Assembly: GCF_963678635.1 (NCBI RefSeq)
Contig: NC_087062.1
Span: 53,208,473-53,272,472 of the forward strand
Source: Symsagittifera roscoffensis
Lineage: Eukaryota > Xenacoelomorpha > Acoela > Convolutidae
Direction: 5' to 3'
Length of the DNA: 64,000 bases
The position numbers and the translations under genes were made by a program. Shown piece after piece: positions 42,841 through 56,041 of the stretch (position 1 is the stretch's first letter; each line of letters opens with the position of its first letter). The notes under the pieces were generated by a model. It was not told where the DNA came from and ran no database searches. It worked only from the letters and a program-made list of their open reading frames with translations.

Positions 42841-45800
42841 GCATTTCTTGAACTTCAAGTGTATTTTTCGGAAGTTTTTCTAACTTTTCCCCCAAAAATC
42901 AAAAAATGGAAAAACTTGTATATTTTCAAGCTAGCCGTTTTTAAATTATCGTACACTACAATCACCAAACGAATTTCTGAGGGCTAGAATGAGAGAATTG
43001 TCTTTACCCCAACCCCTGATTTTTATTATAGAATTTCATTCATCTCTTTGATTTGTCAATTTTTTAAATAATTCACATGAAAAAATGCTTGTTTAGTTTT
43101 TGCAGCAGCACTAAAGAGATTCTTTGATTTTTTAAAGCCGTTCCAATTTGTTTTCTGGGAAACATTGGAAAGCCGCGTTTTTTGTTTGTATTGAGTTTGG
43201 CGTTGATGATAGAGCTGTTTGATTAACAGGCTGTTCTTCGTTTTGGATGTTCTAATGAACGCTTTTCTCATGGTGGCTTTTTTCTTCGTCAATATTATGC
43301 CACGGCATCTTTGTCAATATTTAAACAAACCTTTCCTTAGAGCAATTTTCTCAATTTAAATTATATTTTTCTGACGTTTTCAAATTTTTCACAGGCCAGA
43401 AAACAAAAAAAAACAAATGACAGGCCAGAAAACGAAAAAAAAAAACAAAAAAACTGATATTTGACTCAAAAATGAAAAATTTGTTCCAATCATTTTTTAT
43501 GATGTAATCAAAATGACTGGATGAGTTGGCTGTAATTCTAGTTAGATCTTCAAGTGAAATATATTGAGGCCATAGGTGCAATAAATGAGTCAATATTTTG
43601 ATTTTTACAATAGGTAAAATAGTTGATTTTTATGGTCAGAAATCGTCGGTCAGAAACGTAATGGAACCTTCTTTTATGGCAAAATCAATGTTACGAGCCA
43701 ATTCAACAAGTAATTTTGACAAAAAATCAAAAGAAGAATTGTATAATGAGTTCAGAACAAAAGTTTCTGTTCTTATATTAGCGTTATATCCGATCCATAG
43801 GAATTCGAAACTTTTCTTGTGACCAAATTCGTTTTTTATGTGATAAAGCTAATCTTATGTAGCACTATACACTTCCTCCTTTTGATTTGCTCTGGTTAAT
43901 TAATATGTCCTGTCGGAAGCAGGAATGGATTGTAGCAGATAGGTTCCATACCTCAATTTTGTTAATAGTGACAAACAACTTTTCAGATAATGTTAAGCTA
44001 GCCTGTTCGCCTAGGTAATTAGTAAAATTCGCTTTCTCATTATACTTTGGCAGTTTATATATTTTCTTATGTTTCGAAAGAGTCAGTTTTTTTTCGATGT
44101 CACCAACGAAAAAAGCCTGTTTTTTTCGATGTCACTATTGCGAATCGAAACTAAAAATGCCACTACTCCTAATATCAAAAACACTATGACTTCTATCAGC
44201 ATTTGAATTCATGTTACGGGATGTACTCACAAAACTATAGTTCTTAACTTGAAAACATGAATCTGGTGTATCAGATCAAGGAAAATGTATCTGAGTGATT
44301 GCAGTTTTCCATTTGAATAAATCAAAATAGTATTTTAATTAGAAGGATCCGCAAGTTGAGTAGTTCGGTTAAAATGTGCTCAGACAAACACATTTTCAAT
44401 GGTTGGATAATTCCGGAACGTAAAACATATAATTTCCTGAAGAAAACTGATATCGTCGGAGCTTTGATTTGGATCACGTGAATTTTTTACTTTTTTGTGG
44501 TCACAGCAGGCATCTTCTACAATGTGCTTTTAGAAACTGTCACGCAATTATTGAACATTGTCTTTCACAACAAATTCCGATGGATCTTCTCCATCATTAT
44601 GCAGGTTTTCTCGAGACTTCATAAATCAAGAGTGCATTTCATTTACACGTAGCTGCAGGTTATTGAGATCATTAACTACAATCGGCAACAAACAAATAGA
44701 TTTTGAATAATTTACGACGTCATTTTTTACCTTCCTGCTGAAAGCTCAAACAGGGGTAATTAAACTTAGATTTTTTATGCTCAGGTTAAGTTTAAGTAGT
44801 GCAAGGTATACGAGTTTTTTCATTTTGTACGATGGCTTCTTTTTTGTCAAACTTTTCTGATAGACAGTCATTAACACCAATTAAAAAACTGACTTTTCGA
44901 TTTTGTGTTGTTCACTCTCTTGGCTATACCTTCAACTCTGTGACCATCAAAACCTCTAGCGATTATGCTTGGTCCTACATGTTCTTCATGAAATCTGTCG
45001 GTTACTGAATCGCCCAAAACCTTTCCCTGATGTTCTCCGTGTTTTAGCAGTGCGAGGTGCCCTCTTTAGTTGCCTCTTCTGGATTTGAGCTGAAAGTAGA
45101 TGCCATTTGCATTTTATTGGTGAGTGAATTTATCACATTTTTTGATGCAACTGTCAAATAATTCTTCTTCTGTAACTCTAGTACTGATTTTGGGCCTTTG
45201 GGGTGTTCGATATCGACATTCGATAGCGTTTAAACAATCATTCTAAAATAGATTATTTCATCAAGAGCCGCATTATTTAATTTTAGTTTTGATCATCGTT
45301 TGAACTGACAAAAAAATCAAAGTCCAGCATTTATTTGATTTTTATAATTTTTTCTTATTTGTTTAATATGGTGAAGAATTCCAGGATAATACTGGGGTAA
45401 GGGGGTTCAATTGAAATTTTCATAACTTCATAGCCAAAATTTTCAATTTTTTTTTCAATAAATTGCCCTCGTGAGATGTTTTCAATAATTCAACAAATTG
45501 TAAGATCGTTGAAACGTACGAGACAAAAAGAAACTGACTGTTTATATGACATCTACAAAGGGTGAGGTCAATATGTTGACCTATTGCTGTTATCTAAATT
45601 CCCAACTCGTAGATACGATGTCGAAAAGTTAGATGTTTCATTAAAGCTAGCGGAAAAGTTATCGAGAGGTTATCAGTGAGAATGCAAGTAAAAAATAGGA
45701 AAATTCATTTCAAGCAAAAATATGAAATTGCGTAGCAAATGACCAGAACGAAAATTTTTTAAAATTTCACCAAGCATACTGCATCACTGGGCATATAAAC

Positions 45801-45856
45801 GTTAAAGTAATCTATAACCAAAAAAAATGTCTGACAATTAATATATGAAGTATTCT
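42841..45856. other. AT-rich region without a supported gene
   Basis: Only short frames occur (for example 43056-43292 minus, 43598-43822 plus, 44799-45008 plus). None has a recognisable domain, and codon composition is indistinguishable from the background. Probably old retroelement debris and intergenic DNA. Confidence 0.4.
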
Positions 45857-45857
45857 A

Positions 45858-45891
<34 letters not shown>

Positions 45892-45915
45892 CGTAGTAGT
45901 AGAATTAGTAGTAGG
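45857..45915. repeat. (TAG)n trinucleotide microsatellite
   Basis: Some 17 TAG units with one TCG interruption and a degenerate right end. Confidence 0.97.
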
Positions 45916-45966
45916 ATGGCTTCTATGGTTGTCCCAAATAGGGTCCAAGCCCAATCAAAAACACGT

Positions 45967-46221
45967 TTAAATTGTAAGTTTGCTCCGGCAATTATTCAAC
46001 GCACAATCGCACGCAATTTTGCTTGTGCATTTGTTCAGTTCACCGTAATGCTTCAAGTGTTTCCAGAATATCCTTAGAAAGCGTTTATTCAGGCCAGTAT
46101 CAATCTTTACATCCAGTTGGAGAACGTTGACAATTTGACAAGTCTGATAGACGAAGTCTTCTTCTGCTTTCCATCTCTTGGGACTTCTCAGCTGAAACAA
46201 TAGACTACGTGAGCTTTCCAT
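45967..46221 (-). other. Short open frame of unknown status
   Basis: An 84-codon minus-strand frame, basic and Cys-containing, with no recognised domain. It lies 3' of the LINE remnant at 46380-47200 on the same strand and may be its tail. Confidence 0.2.
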
Positions 46222-46379
46222 AAAATGGTGTATATCAATATCTACAGAGTCGTAATCCTAATTAATAAATTTTGAAAGTCAAACATATTGATCACATTAA
46301 AGTACATGAGTAAAGGTAAAATTTGCAACTCGAAAAGCTTTCCTTCATTAGTTGAAACTCCCGCTAGAATCAATTTAAC

Positions 46380-47200
46380 GACTCTCTTTTGATTTTTTTC
46401 TTGTTGGCTCAAAACGAGTTTATTTATAAGAATACAGCAAAACGAACAAGCATTATCATAGTTTTGTAATTGTTCAATTTTACCACAGAATTTGGTTGTT
46501 TTTATGTTGCTTTACCAAGAAGAATGTTCGTTTGGCTTTTAAGCAAGCATCATCTAAATGTATGTTTCAATTAAGGTCACTCGATTCAATAAAACCCAAA
46601 TCTTTTTGATTTGCTACTTGATTGATTTTATATTCTTTGAAGAAAAACTGATTATTAGATTTTTCAAAATCGAAATGCCTGCAATTGCCAAGATTGAAAG
46701 TTATGTTCTCATCTATAAATCATTGAAAAATTTTGTCTAGTTCTGGCAGATTTTCATCAATCATGTTATTTTTACTGATAAGTTTCGCGTCGTCAAAGAA
46801 GATGGTTGTCAACTTTTCACACTCGCGCGGCAGGTTGCTAATGAAGGAAAGAAAAAACAAGGGTCCAAAAATTTACCATGAAGGACGCCATTGGTAATTG
46901 TTTTATAATTGTATAATTTAGAGAGGAGAATTCCCATATCGACTTAATGCTAAGTTCCATTCTTCACCGTTTTCTATACAAGCGTATATTTTTTTTCGAA
47001 GATGACAAAAGTTTTAATAAATTTAACCTAACCTTTCTAAAGCCACCAAATTGAGAACTGTCAAAAAAGCTGCTATCAAGATCTTAAAATCTTTTGAAAA
47101 GATCTTTTCTAATATTTTTGACACTGTTGCCTGTTTAAACTATCACAATTTTGTTTGGTACCCAACTCATCAACTAACAAGATCTCAAGAATTAGAGTGA
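46380..47200 (-). pseudogene. Non-LTR reverse transcriptase remnant, minus strand
   Basis: The minus strand shows SKILEKIFSKDF near 47100-47130, TNGVLHGKF in place of GVPQGSVLGP near 46900, FISNLPRECEKL and FFDDAKLISKNN (FADD box) near 46780. These motifs occur in the correct RT order but in different frames with stops. Confidence 0.72.
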
Positions 47201-48000
47201 CAGTTCCTTCTTCTTTTTTGGAGACAACTGATGACGCAACATAAACTGATTTAAAGAAGTTTGAACAAAGCTCTGCCTCTGTTTCACATCATTCAGCTTT
47301 GTCATCTAGATAAAACATACGCGAGGGAACAACTAAGGACATCTAGGCTTTGAAATTTTGAAACAACTTTCCTGTCGATATTTCAGCAAATTGAAATTTA
47401 ATGCTTGAACTTTTTGGTGCATTTCACTCTATTTAGACATTTGATGGAATGTGGAGTTTAACACGGCCCTAATGAAATGCTTTGGTCATTGATACCAATT
47501 ATCTACGAGACAGTTTGCCCCGGACCAGCAAAATGATTGAAACGTATGTTTTATCAAAAAATCATTTGATTTGTCAAAATTGTTATTACAATAACTATAT
47601 ACATAGTTTAATACAAATTTCTTGGAACAAATATAGATTCTCCAACAGAGATTTCATGAGACATGGGAAAATGACTTGCTAGATTTGAAATTTTTGGATC
47701 ATCGAGTTTGGATAGATTTATGCATTGAAAATTTTCAATGACCTGTACTTAATTGAGTATTCCTGTCGCTGCCGTTGGAATGATTTTTTTTTGTTGTAGG
47801 TTGATAGTGTCGATCAGTTCCAGGAACTCATTATCCAGATCAACACTGGGGGACATGCTGTATCAAGTTTTTTCAGGAAAAATAAAATCATCATAGATTG
47901 TAACATCATCAAAACTTTTCATGAGTTTTTGAAAACTATAGAAAAGCTGCTATCGATCTTGGATAGTATATGCTTGGTTGCTATTGGAAGGGCAGAATTA
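47201..48000. other. AT-rich region without a supported gene
   Basis: Nothing convincing in it beyond short frames. It may include the upstream part of the minus-strand LINE at 46380-47200. Confidence 0.3.
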
Positions 48001-48380
48001 ACAACAAATTGAAAGTAACATGCATATTCCTACACCTACGTAGCACCCAACTGCAGATCCGTTCCTGGTGAAGTCAAAAGTTGCTTGCTTTAATTTAAAA
48101 GACGCCTTTACACAAATCATGGTACCTCCGTGCGCAGTTGTGTTTGAGTTTGACTTTCTCTTGTCCCGAAAAAAGTTGTAAATTGACAGTAAAAGTTCTC
48201 AGTCTGTACCTTGTCAATCGGCTAGGTTTCAGTTATACATACTAAGTCCTAAGCGTTGGTTAATATAAAATTTTAAAATTTTGACATCTTTCTTTTTTAT
48301 ATAAGCCACGGATATTATAGAAGTGATGATAAATTTTGCATTTTCAGTCAATCGTTTTATTCGACTGTTATGTTTATCAG
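48000..48380 (-). pseudogene. Possible N-terminal ORF2 (endonuclease) piece of a LINE, minus strand
   Basis: The minus strand reads ILKFYINQRLGLSMYN and, further on, TRNGSAVGCYVGVGI with a preceding KASFKLKQATFDF. This resembles the start of an AP-type endonuclease domain, which in such elements begins with a short strand leading into N-RS---K. Stops are present. Weak call. Confidence 0.35.
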
Positions 48381-51300
48381 AAAAAAGGACTGTTTCCTGA
48401 TTTTTATTTCTTCTGCTTTGTGTCCAGCTTTTATTAACTCTCTTCGCTTTTTTAATAAAAGTTGTTTTTTCCCTGTTCTTCCATGTTAGGGGATTTAGAT
48501 ATAAAAACTGAATATTTATGGTCCATTTTTACTGGTTCATAAACTTTCAATTTTGGTGCACATGCGATGATTTTGTCTACATTGTAATTATCGCAAAACT
48601 TGAATAGTATTGATCTAGCTTCAGTCCGTTTTTTTTTTCACAATCAGACTTAATATAATCCAATTCAAACTTGATAGGTGGCAAAAAGACGCGATTTCAA
48701 TATGTCAATCATTGCCAATTGCGCTCAAGGCATTTCCAATTAAATCCTCTTCATGTTCAAACTTTTTTGCTCGGCCGGGTTCATCGGTATCTGGACATTT
48801 GAAATCAAATATTCAACTGAATTTTATCTTTTGATCCTAATCTTTTTGACATTTGGGTAGTTAAAAATTATCAGCTTCGGGTGATGGCTCTTGCTGATGA
48901 TTGGCACAAAGGACTTCTCAGCCATAATTTTCAGGCTCTCTACGGACTCCATGCACTTGGCAACTTACTCTGACACGTCTGGAGTGCGGTTCTGCGAGAT
49001 CTGTTGCAAACAAAACTCAAGTTTGTTTTTTTCCAGGAAAATGAAGTCGGCCTTTGAGTAGTCCATACATGCCGCATGATTCCAGTGACTGCGTTTTTTG
49101 CATAAGAATCAGTTCTCCCGGTTGACTTTTTTGCTTTGATACACATCAAGGTCTCCTTCTGGACAGCGTCAAAGGCAAAATTTATATGAGTTAGCAAATG
49201 TCTGAGTTGGCAATAAAAAAACTCCCAAGGAAAAAAATTTAACCATGGAATGCACGACGTGCGATACATCTCACAGACGAAGCATTAAAAAGGGACCTTT
49301 TGTCATACTTCGTTCCGTGCATAATTTGTATGTGGCCGTACGAACGCTGAAATGATGCATCAACCAATTTTCTAAGAACAGTTTAGCCGGTTTTTCAGCA
49401 TCATTAAATTTGACAACTAAAATCTAACATCCTCAATTAAACGACTACGTGATTTCACAGTTTGAACTTTTTCTCACGTTTTATGCTGTTTCAGGATGAA
49501 ATATATTTCGACAAAATCTACAAAAGGATAAAAAATAAGGAAAAAAACCAAACTTGTTTGAAACAAAAACGTTGTTTTTCGACCGATCAAAATCATACAA
49601 CTAGAATTGCATAAACTTGCAACAATTGTCCAAAGATTACACAGCGAAAATTAGAAAACGCCTATTAGATATAACACACTAGTGGTCAAAATTAAGCGCA
49701 AGTTCGGGGATTTCACTCTGTAAACTGCTTTGTTTTCAATTTACATTTTGGACAAAATTCTTTCCAAATTCAATAAAATTCCGTTCTTACATTGACCAAG
49801 ATCAAACGATCAGAGACTTCGTCTATGAAACTATCAATTTTAGGTTTCAATGAATAATCAATGCAATACGGGCATGATAATGATATCGAACTATCGAACT
49901 AAGGGTTAAAATCGACAGTTTTGTTTTTCAGAAAAAAAAGACCTTTTCCTAATTCTTATCTCTTTTGTTTTGTATCCAGCTTTTTTGAACTCTCTGCGCT
50001 TTGTTAATAAATATTGTTAATCCATGTTAAGGGATTAAGAGATGAGAACTAAATATTTATGGTGCAAAATTACTGGTTCAAATTTTTTAATTTGGGTGCA
50101 CGTGCAATGATTTTGTCTATACTTTAATTTTTGCAGAACTTGATTAGTATTGATCTGGATCTAGTCCGTTGTTTTTGTCAGAATTAGATTTAACATAATC
50201 CAATTCAAAATTGATAGGAGGTGAAATGACGCGATTTCATTATGTCAATCATTGCCAATTGCGCTCAAGGCATTTCCAATTAAATCCTCTTCATCTTCAA
50301 ACTTTTTTGCTTGGCTGGGTTCATCGGTATCTGGACATTTGAATTCAAATATTCAACTGAGTTTTATTTTTTGATCCTAATCTTTTTGGCATTCGGGTAC
50401 TTAAAATAATTAATTTCGGGTAATGGCTCGTGCTGATGATTGGCACAAAGGACTTCTCAGCCATAATTTTCAGGCTTTTCAATCACTCCCTCAAATTGGC
50501 AATTTTCGGTTACACGTCTGGAGTGGGGCTCTAGGAGCATCTGTTGCAAACAAAACTCACATTTGTTTTCTCCAGGAAAACGAATACGTCCTTTGAGTAG
50601 CCCATACATGCCGCCTGAGTCCAGTGATTGCTTTTTTTTGCAAAAGAACCAGTTCGCGCCGTTGACTTATTGCAGGTCCTGTTGCTTTGATACTAATCGA
50701 GGTCTCATTGTGGACAGCGTCTCAGGCATAACTTATAAGAGTTATCAAATGTCTGAGTTGGCAATAAATTAACTCCCAAGGAAAAAAGTTTACCATGGAA
50801 TGCACGACCTGCGATACAAAACACAGACAAGGCAATAAAAAGGGGACAATTGTTCATATTACTTTGCGTGCATAGTTTGTATTTAGCCGTATGAACGCTG
50901 AATTGATGCGTCAACAAACTTTTTAAGAATAATTTAGCCGCTTATTTAGCATTTCAAATTTGGTCGTATAAAATGTAACCTCCTCAATTAAATGTTCAAA
51001 TAATATCACAATTTGAACGTTTTCCCATGTTTTGTGCTGTTTCAGGATGAAATTTGTTTTTACAAAATCTACAAAATGATCAAAAGCAATGAAAAAAAAA
51101 CTTGTTTGAAACAAAAACTTTGTTTTTCGAGCGATCAAAATCATACAGCTAGAATTACTTAAATTTGCAACAATAGTCCAAAGATTACAAGCAACGAAAA
51201 GTAGAAAAAGCGTATTGGACATAGTACACTAGTGGTCGAAATTAAGCGCAAATTCAGGATTTTACTCTGTAAACGGCTTTGTTTTCAGCTTACATTATGG

Positions 51301-51540
51301 ACAAAATTTCTTTCGAAATTCAGTAAAGTTCCATTCTTACATTGACCAAGATCAAATGATAAGAGCTTTCGTCTATGAAAGTATCAATATTTGGTTTCAA
51401 TGACTAATCAGCTTACATTATGGGCAAAAGTTCTTTCGAAATTCAGTAAAGTTCCATTCTTACATTGACCAAGATCAAATGATAAGAGCTTTCGTCTATG
51501 AAAATATCAATACTTGGTTTCAATGACTAATCAATGCAAT
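48380..51540 (-). repeat. ~1.55-kb direct duplication of a LINE ORF1 region with PHD-like finger remnants
   Basis: 48380-49900 and 49930-51540 are diverged direct copies, with matching phrases such as TCAATCATTGCCAATTGCGC at about 48703 and 50248. On the minus strand each carries a broken PHD-like finger with NHWTQAACMGYSKDVFVFLE and a terminal C-x2-C near 50560-50640, and its counterpart WNHAACMDYSKADFIFLE near 49020-49090. PHD fingers are known in ORF1 of CR1/L2-type LINEs. Both copies are degenerate. Confidence 0.65.
51288..51540. repeat. ~125-bp tandem duplication
   Basis: CAGCTTACATTATGGACAAA at 51288 recurs at about 51410 as CAGCTTACATTATGGGCAAA, and the following ~100 bp match closely. 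It occurs only in the right copy of the 1.55-kb repeat. Confidence 0.92.
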
Positions 51541-51659
51541 ATGGGTCTGAAAATGATATCGAACTAAAGGGGTAGAATGCGAAGCTTGTTTGAATTGGTA
51601 ACACTTAAGGTTTAAGGTGTTCTAATATATCGGAATCAGAATACGCAAACATTACTGAA

Positions 51660-52506
51660 ACAGTATGGCATTGCATGACTGGCAAAAAACAACAAGAAAC
51701 AAATCGGACTGAGAATGGTGTTAAAGTTTTTCTAAGATATGTGGATGACATATTTGGAACTATCGAGTGCGATCCTGGGGTAGTCTTCGAGGCTGCCAAT
51801 AAGTTGCATCCATACTTGCAGTTCACCATAGAAGAACTTGATATTAACGATAAATTGGCTTTTTTGGTCTTAAATGTCAACGTGGATTCAGGAAAAAGGT
51901 CATAAGTGGATGGTTGCAAAATTACTGATACTGGCATTATTCTAAACTTTAGAGTCTGCGCACCTTTGCAATACAAAAGAAACGATATTGAAGAGACGGT
52001 CAATAGGGTTTTCAGAAGTGGGAAGAGAAATGATAAATGGTTGAAAGAATCACCTCCACTTTTTGCAATGCAATATCGAGGCAATCCATCTCAACTGTTA
52101 GCTGTAAAAGGTTCGGATAATATCAGGGGCACAAATAAATTTTACAACAAGAAAAATTAAAACATGCTTGCCATCCCTCAAAATTTCTTTTGCTCGTGAA
52201 CTGAGATCCGAAGTGGTGTATAAACTAACATGTAGTGGAAGTAACTCCACCTATGTCGACCAGACAGTCCGACATTTAGCCACGATGGTCGATGAATACC
52301 GCAAAGGGGACAACCCAGTAGAGTAACACTTGTTAGGGTGTAATAAGGAGGTAGGCGGCACTGCTGAGCTGAAGTCAGAGATTATAGACCAAACAGCCAA
52401 CACTCAGAAGCTTTTCAGACTAGAGGCTTTGCCTAATTGGAGGGAGGGGCCGAGAATCAACACACGTGATGAGTTCAAGAGCCGGGAATTAACACTGAAA
52501 TTATAG
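51660..52506 (+). pseudogene. Penelope-like element remnant: RT core, thumb and GIY-YIG endonuclease
   Basis: Plus strand. FLRYVDDIFGT near 51730 is the RT active-site box in its Penelope form. It is followed by LHPYLQFTIEE and by KITDTGIILNFR with PLQYKRNDIEETVNRVFR, the typical thumb region. From about 52206, VVYKLTC and TYVDQTVRH give a GIY-YIG endonuclease with one expected Gly changed (YVDQ for YVGQ). The end INTRDEFKSREL matches the other GIY-YIG pieces downstream. In-frame stops are at 51903 and 52325 (the latter within the GIY-YIG region), and there are frame changes. Confidence 0.85.
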
Positions 52507-52740
52507 TCCATGTTCAACCTGGCTAAAATGCAAAAAACTGTCAAGTCAGGTTTGAAAAATTTTCCCAAATCGAAGTTTTATAACACAATTATTGATCCTT
52601 GAAATGTTGATCCTTAAAACAAATCTTGAAATGTAAATAAATCCAGAACCAAGATCTCCTGAACGGCAAAAAACTTTTAAATTGACGACGACAAGACCGA
52701 AGGGTATCACATTAACAACCAGTACAAAACTGAGCAAAAT

Positions 52741-53270
52741 TGGAAAAATTGCAAACTCTTGGGCAGCCTTTTTGATACAGAGTCAGACATCAAACGTAGA
52801 AAGTCACTTGCCTGGGCTGCTTTCACCAAATTCAAAAGGTCTTCAAAAATGTCCGTGTTAAAATTACTACCAAAATTCATGTATTCCAGACTTTTTTCAG
52901 CAGTGTTTTCCTCTACAGTTCGGAGCTGTGGACCCTGACGAGGACACTGACAAAAGATATCAACGTCATCCAAAGACGCATGCTCAGGTCTATTTTGAAC
53001 ATTTACTACCCGAAAGTCATCTCCAACAAAGATCTCTACGAAGAGACGAAAACAATACCGTGAATTGTTGTTTGTCGTAAAGTGAAGAAGGCTTTCCTGG
53101 ACTGGTCACTTATTTTGTCTGGACCCTCGAGTCCCTTCAGAAATTGCTATTCAAATTTACAGTGAACCCAGTAAAAAAACTCAAGGAGGACAGAAGAAAA
53201 CCTAGATCGGCAATGTCACAAAAGATCTACAAGAACTGAACATCAATATCGATTTCAATGTATTGCAGGA
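52741..53270 (+). pseudogene. LINE reverse transcriptase tail (RTE/CR1-like) in composite repeat copy 1
   Basis: WKNCKLLGSLFDTESDIKRR opens the region, then KSLAWAAFTKF, a segment with TLTKDINVIQRRML, NIYYPKVISNKDLY and a final R-TEE. This is the C-terminal RT/thumb part that in related elements reads LL-CESWTLT----R---FQR-CLR-IL--RW-. Stops and frame changes are present. Confidence 0.72.
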
Positions 53271-53480
53271 TAGGGGTGTAACCTGCGATAGGTATCATAA
53301 ACCAACAGAAGCTGGGACTATGCTGATTTTTAGAAGCTGCACTCCAACTCAGTATAAGAGTAGTGTTATCCAAGGCACTGTACACAGACTTTTTTAGGAG
53401 TACTTCTTACTGGCAGCAATTTGATAAGGCTATGGAAACTAACAGGGCGCAATGGCTGATAAATCAGTACCCTGAAAACT
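53271..53480 (+). pseudogene. Penelope-like RT thumb fragment in composite repeat copy 1
   Basis: YHKPTEAGTMLIFRSCTPTQ followed by YKSSVIQGTVHRLF, then a shift and NRAQWLINQYP. Copy 1 has a few extra bases at the junction with the LINE part (GGATAGGGGTGTAAC versus GGATGTAAC in copy 2). Confidence 0.8.
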
Positions 53481-53714
53481 GGTCCGCAAAGGTGTTTTTT
53501 TTTGGCGGCAGATGCCCTGTGCAAAGTAGATAAGGGAAAGCCCGTGGATAGTCAGAGGAGTTCGTCAATTCAATCACCAAAGGATGTGAAGCTACAACTG
53601 CTGATGCTTGTAACATTCGCCCAAATATTACATAGTGACGTAGCGCAGAAAAAGCACCTATTGACGACTGGCCGGCGTCAGTTACCTAAATCCTGCTCGT
53701 TTCTCACCGTCTAG

Positions 53715-54530
53715 ATCTAGCCAAATTATTTTCTGGTCTGTTTAGTGCTGATTTAAAGTTACCATTTTTGAGCCATCAGTCGAACGACTTTTGATCAGCT
53801 TTCGTTTGCTTGCGAAGACAACCACATAGGTGGGTCTCGGATTACCAAACTACGTGATTTCTATTAAAAACTGCTCGAATATCCTATTTCACTATGTTTT
53901 TAGTGACAGTTATATCAGACAGATTGACCCTTTCCTCTTCCTAAATACTCATGCTCTGAAATAACAAATAATATTGGGGTGAATTCGATCGTTCAGGGCA
54001 TTAAAGCAGCTAAAAAGTCAGTATATTACAGTCTCTCAACATATAACAGTCTCTGGGCACCGGGCATCCGATTCCGTGCTCTTCCAGAAATAACGTTGTT
54101 ATTTCTCCAACTTCGTGGCACGGGAGGGTACTGATCCTTCCGGCTCTCTCACTGAAGCCTCTTTTTCTCTTATCGGCTTCCGCTACACGTTTTTTTGTGT
54201 GTGATCGTCACGATAGCAGACCTCGTGTTTTCTTTTGTTTTTTCTTGACCGTTTTTCACGTGTCAATTCGGTTGTTCTGTTTGGTTCACTTTTTCTGCCA
54301 ATATTGGCCACTTTCTGTTTTTCTCAGAAATGTTCCGCCGCAATTCGAATTTTTGAAAAATTAGTTCTAGAACATTCCGACCCTCCTTTTCGTGATTAGT
54401 TCGTAAGTTCCTAACATTCTTTTCTTGCTCGTCGGAGGGTTCGGCTGTGTCAATTCGTCGGAATGCCACAGGTGCAATATAGAGGTAACCAAAGCCAATA
54501 TTTTTCAAGCTGGTTACGAAACTTAACTAA
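53715..54530. other. Non-coding part of composite repeat copy 1
   Basis: No gene seen. It contains a 9-bp hairpin AGAAATAAC-GTT-GTTATTTCT at about 54087-54107, also present in copy 2 near 57310-57330. Its position between Penelope RT and GIY-YIG pieces suggests untranslated or inserted sequence. Confidence 0.4.
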
Positions 54531-54579
54531 CGCTCAAGAGTTTTTCACCTCACGAAAACTATAATCGTGTTTACCTTCA

Positions 54580-54897
54580 CTGAAGTCAGTATTTTCTAAC
54601 GACCTCAAGTCAAGAGTGGTCTATAAATTGTCATGTACTTCCAACTATGTCGGACAAGCTGTTCGACATTCGACAACTAGAATTGAGGAGCATAAGAAAA
54701 CAGACTCACCGGTAGGCCGCCACCTTCAGCAATGCAGTCTAGATGGGAATAGCGCATATCTTATTTGGAAAATTATAGATAGGTCAAACAACCAATCAAA
54801 ACTTTTAACACAAGAGGCAATACATATCAGGGAAGACAAACAGTCCTTGAACACGCGCGATGAGTTTAGGAGCAGGGAGTTAACACCAAAAATTTAG
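54580..54897 (+). pseudogene. GIY-YIG endonuclease domain of a Penelope-like element, copy 1
   Basis: An open frame of 93 codons (54616-54897), extended upstream by SVFSNDLKSRV. Motifs: VVYKLSC, YVGQAVRH, then an R and EEHKK, SPVGRHLQQC and the C-terminal NTRDEFRSREL. Penelope-like elements carry this nuclease C-terminal to the RT, but here the RT immediately upstream is missing or displaced. Confidence 0.85.
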
Positions 54898-55549
54898 TAC
54901 CAAAAATTTTTTGGTTTTCTATTTAAAACGTACATGTTTTGACGCTGAAACTTCCAGACAATTAATTAAAAATTATTAAATTAATTTAAAAAGTTTAAAC
55001 TCTTTTAATCTAAATAGTAATTTCAGAAGTCAACTGTGATTGGCTAATTTTTCAGCATGGTGGTTAAGAAACAAAATTTATGTGAATTTTTGTTAATAAC
55101 ATTTGTCAATTGATGTTTTAGGGTTAGTCATTTTAATTATCGTTTTGATTAGTTTATTGCAAAAAACCTGGCGTTGCAAAAATATGCGAAAACGTTTGAA
55201 ATTTACTTTTTATCAAAAAGTTCTTCAGTTTTGATTTCAATAACCCGGACACCTATCGCCTTGCTAACAACAAAAAACTGAAGATAACTGATAGATATAA
55301 CAATTAATAGTGCTAAACTGGAAATTATCTAGTGGAATAGCACAAGACGACGACGACCAAAAGTGTTTTTTTTTTTCAAGTTTGCTGATGCATAAATCTA
55401 GCGTTGGTATGGCTCCATACAAACTGCACGGATCGTCGTATGACAAAAATTCATCTTTTAATTGACTTGACTGCGTGATTTATAATCAGTAGCAAAAAGT
55501 TCGGACAGACAGAATTAGTTGAAATGAAAAAAAGGAATTCAATTAAAAT

Positions 55550-55900
55550 GGGCTCTTCAGTCATGCCACGGTACATAGAGGTACAGGTTGGATAGAGCCG
55601 TACCAACGCTATATAAACACATCGGCAAAATTTTATGAATAAATCAAGTCAATTTTAATGCATCCAGAGAATTGTCAATTAAAATCTACCCTCCTAGATT
55701 ATAGCACAGATATAGTTGTCTGTGTTAGATGTATTTTAATGTTTCTTGCATCTCCTAAGGCAGAGGATTGCTTTTCGATCAGTGCTTTTTGACGCTTCTT
55801 TGCTTGCAATATCAAGCCGAACAGCCTTGAATTTTATGTCAGTTCAAATGCAAAATGACAGATCGTCGATTATCCGATGATTATGCAAGCCCAGTTTTTA
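55550..55900 (-). pseudogene. 3' tail of a restriction-like-endonuclease-type retroelement, minus strand, copy 1
   Basis: On the minus strand this holds the C-terminal residues ICAIIEEGRF-type and the following UTR, matching the plus-strand tail in the peptidase intron (61560-61790). The equivalent in copy 2 is 58740-59100. It ends in an AT-rich segment containing the CATTTTAATTGAATTCC phrase. Confidence 0.65.
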
Positions 55901-56041
55901 AATACTGCGATGAACATCCAGATTTTACTATAAGTCATTTCGACGATTGGATGCAATTGCCCGCCGCGGTTATAGGTTTTGAGCGAAACTCGGATCTACT
56001 TAACAATCCCCCAAAATTGTATATCTACTAAAGCAAACACA

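Larger units (their letters stand above)
52741..56033 (+). repeat. ~3.2-3.3-kb composite repeat, copy 1 (copy 2: 56042-59230)
   Basis: Two direct copies share, in order, a LINE RT tail, a Penelope RT thumb, ~1 kb of non-coding DNA, a GIY-YIG piece, and a minus-strand tail of another retroelement. Both end in ATTGTATATCTACTAAAG. They differ by many substitutions and indels, so this duplication is older than those in the left half of the window. Confidence 0.9.
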
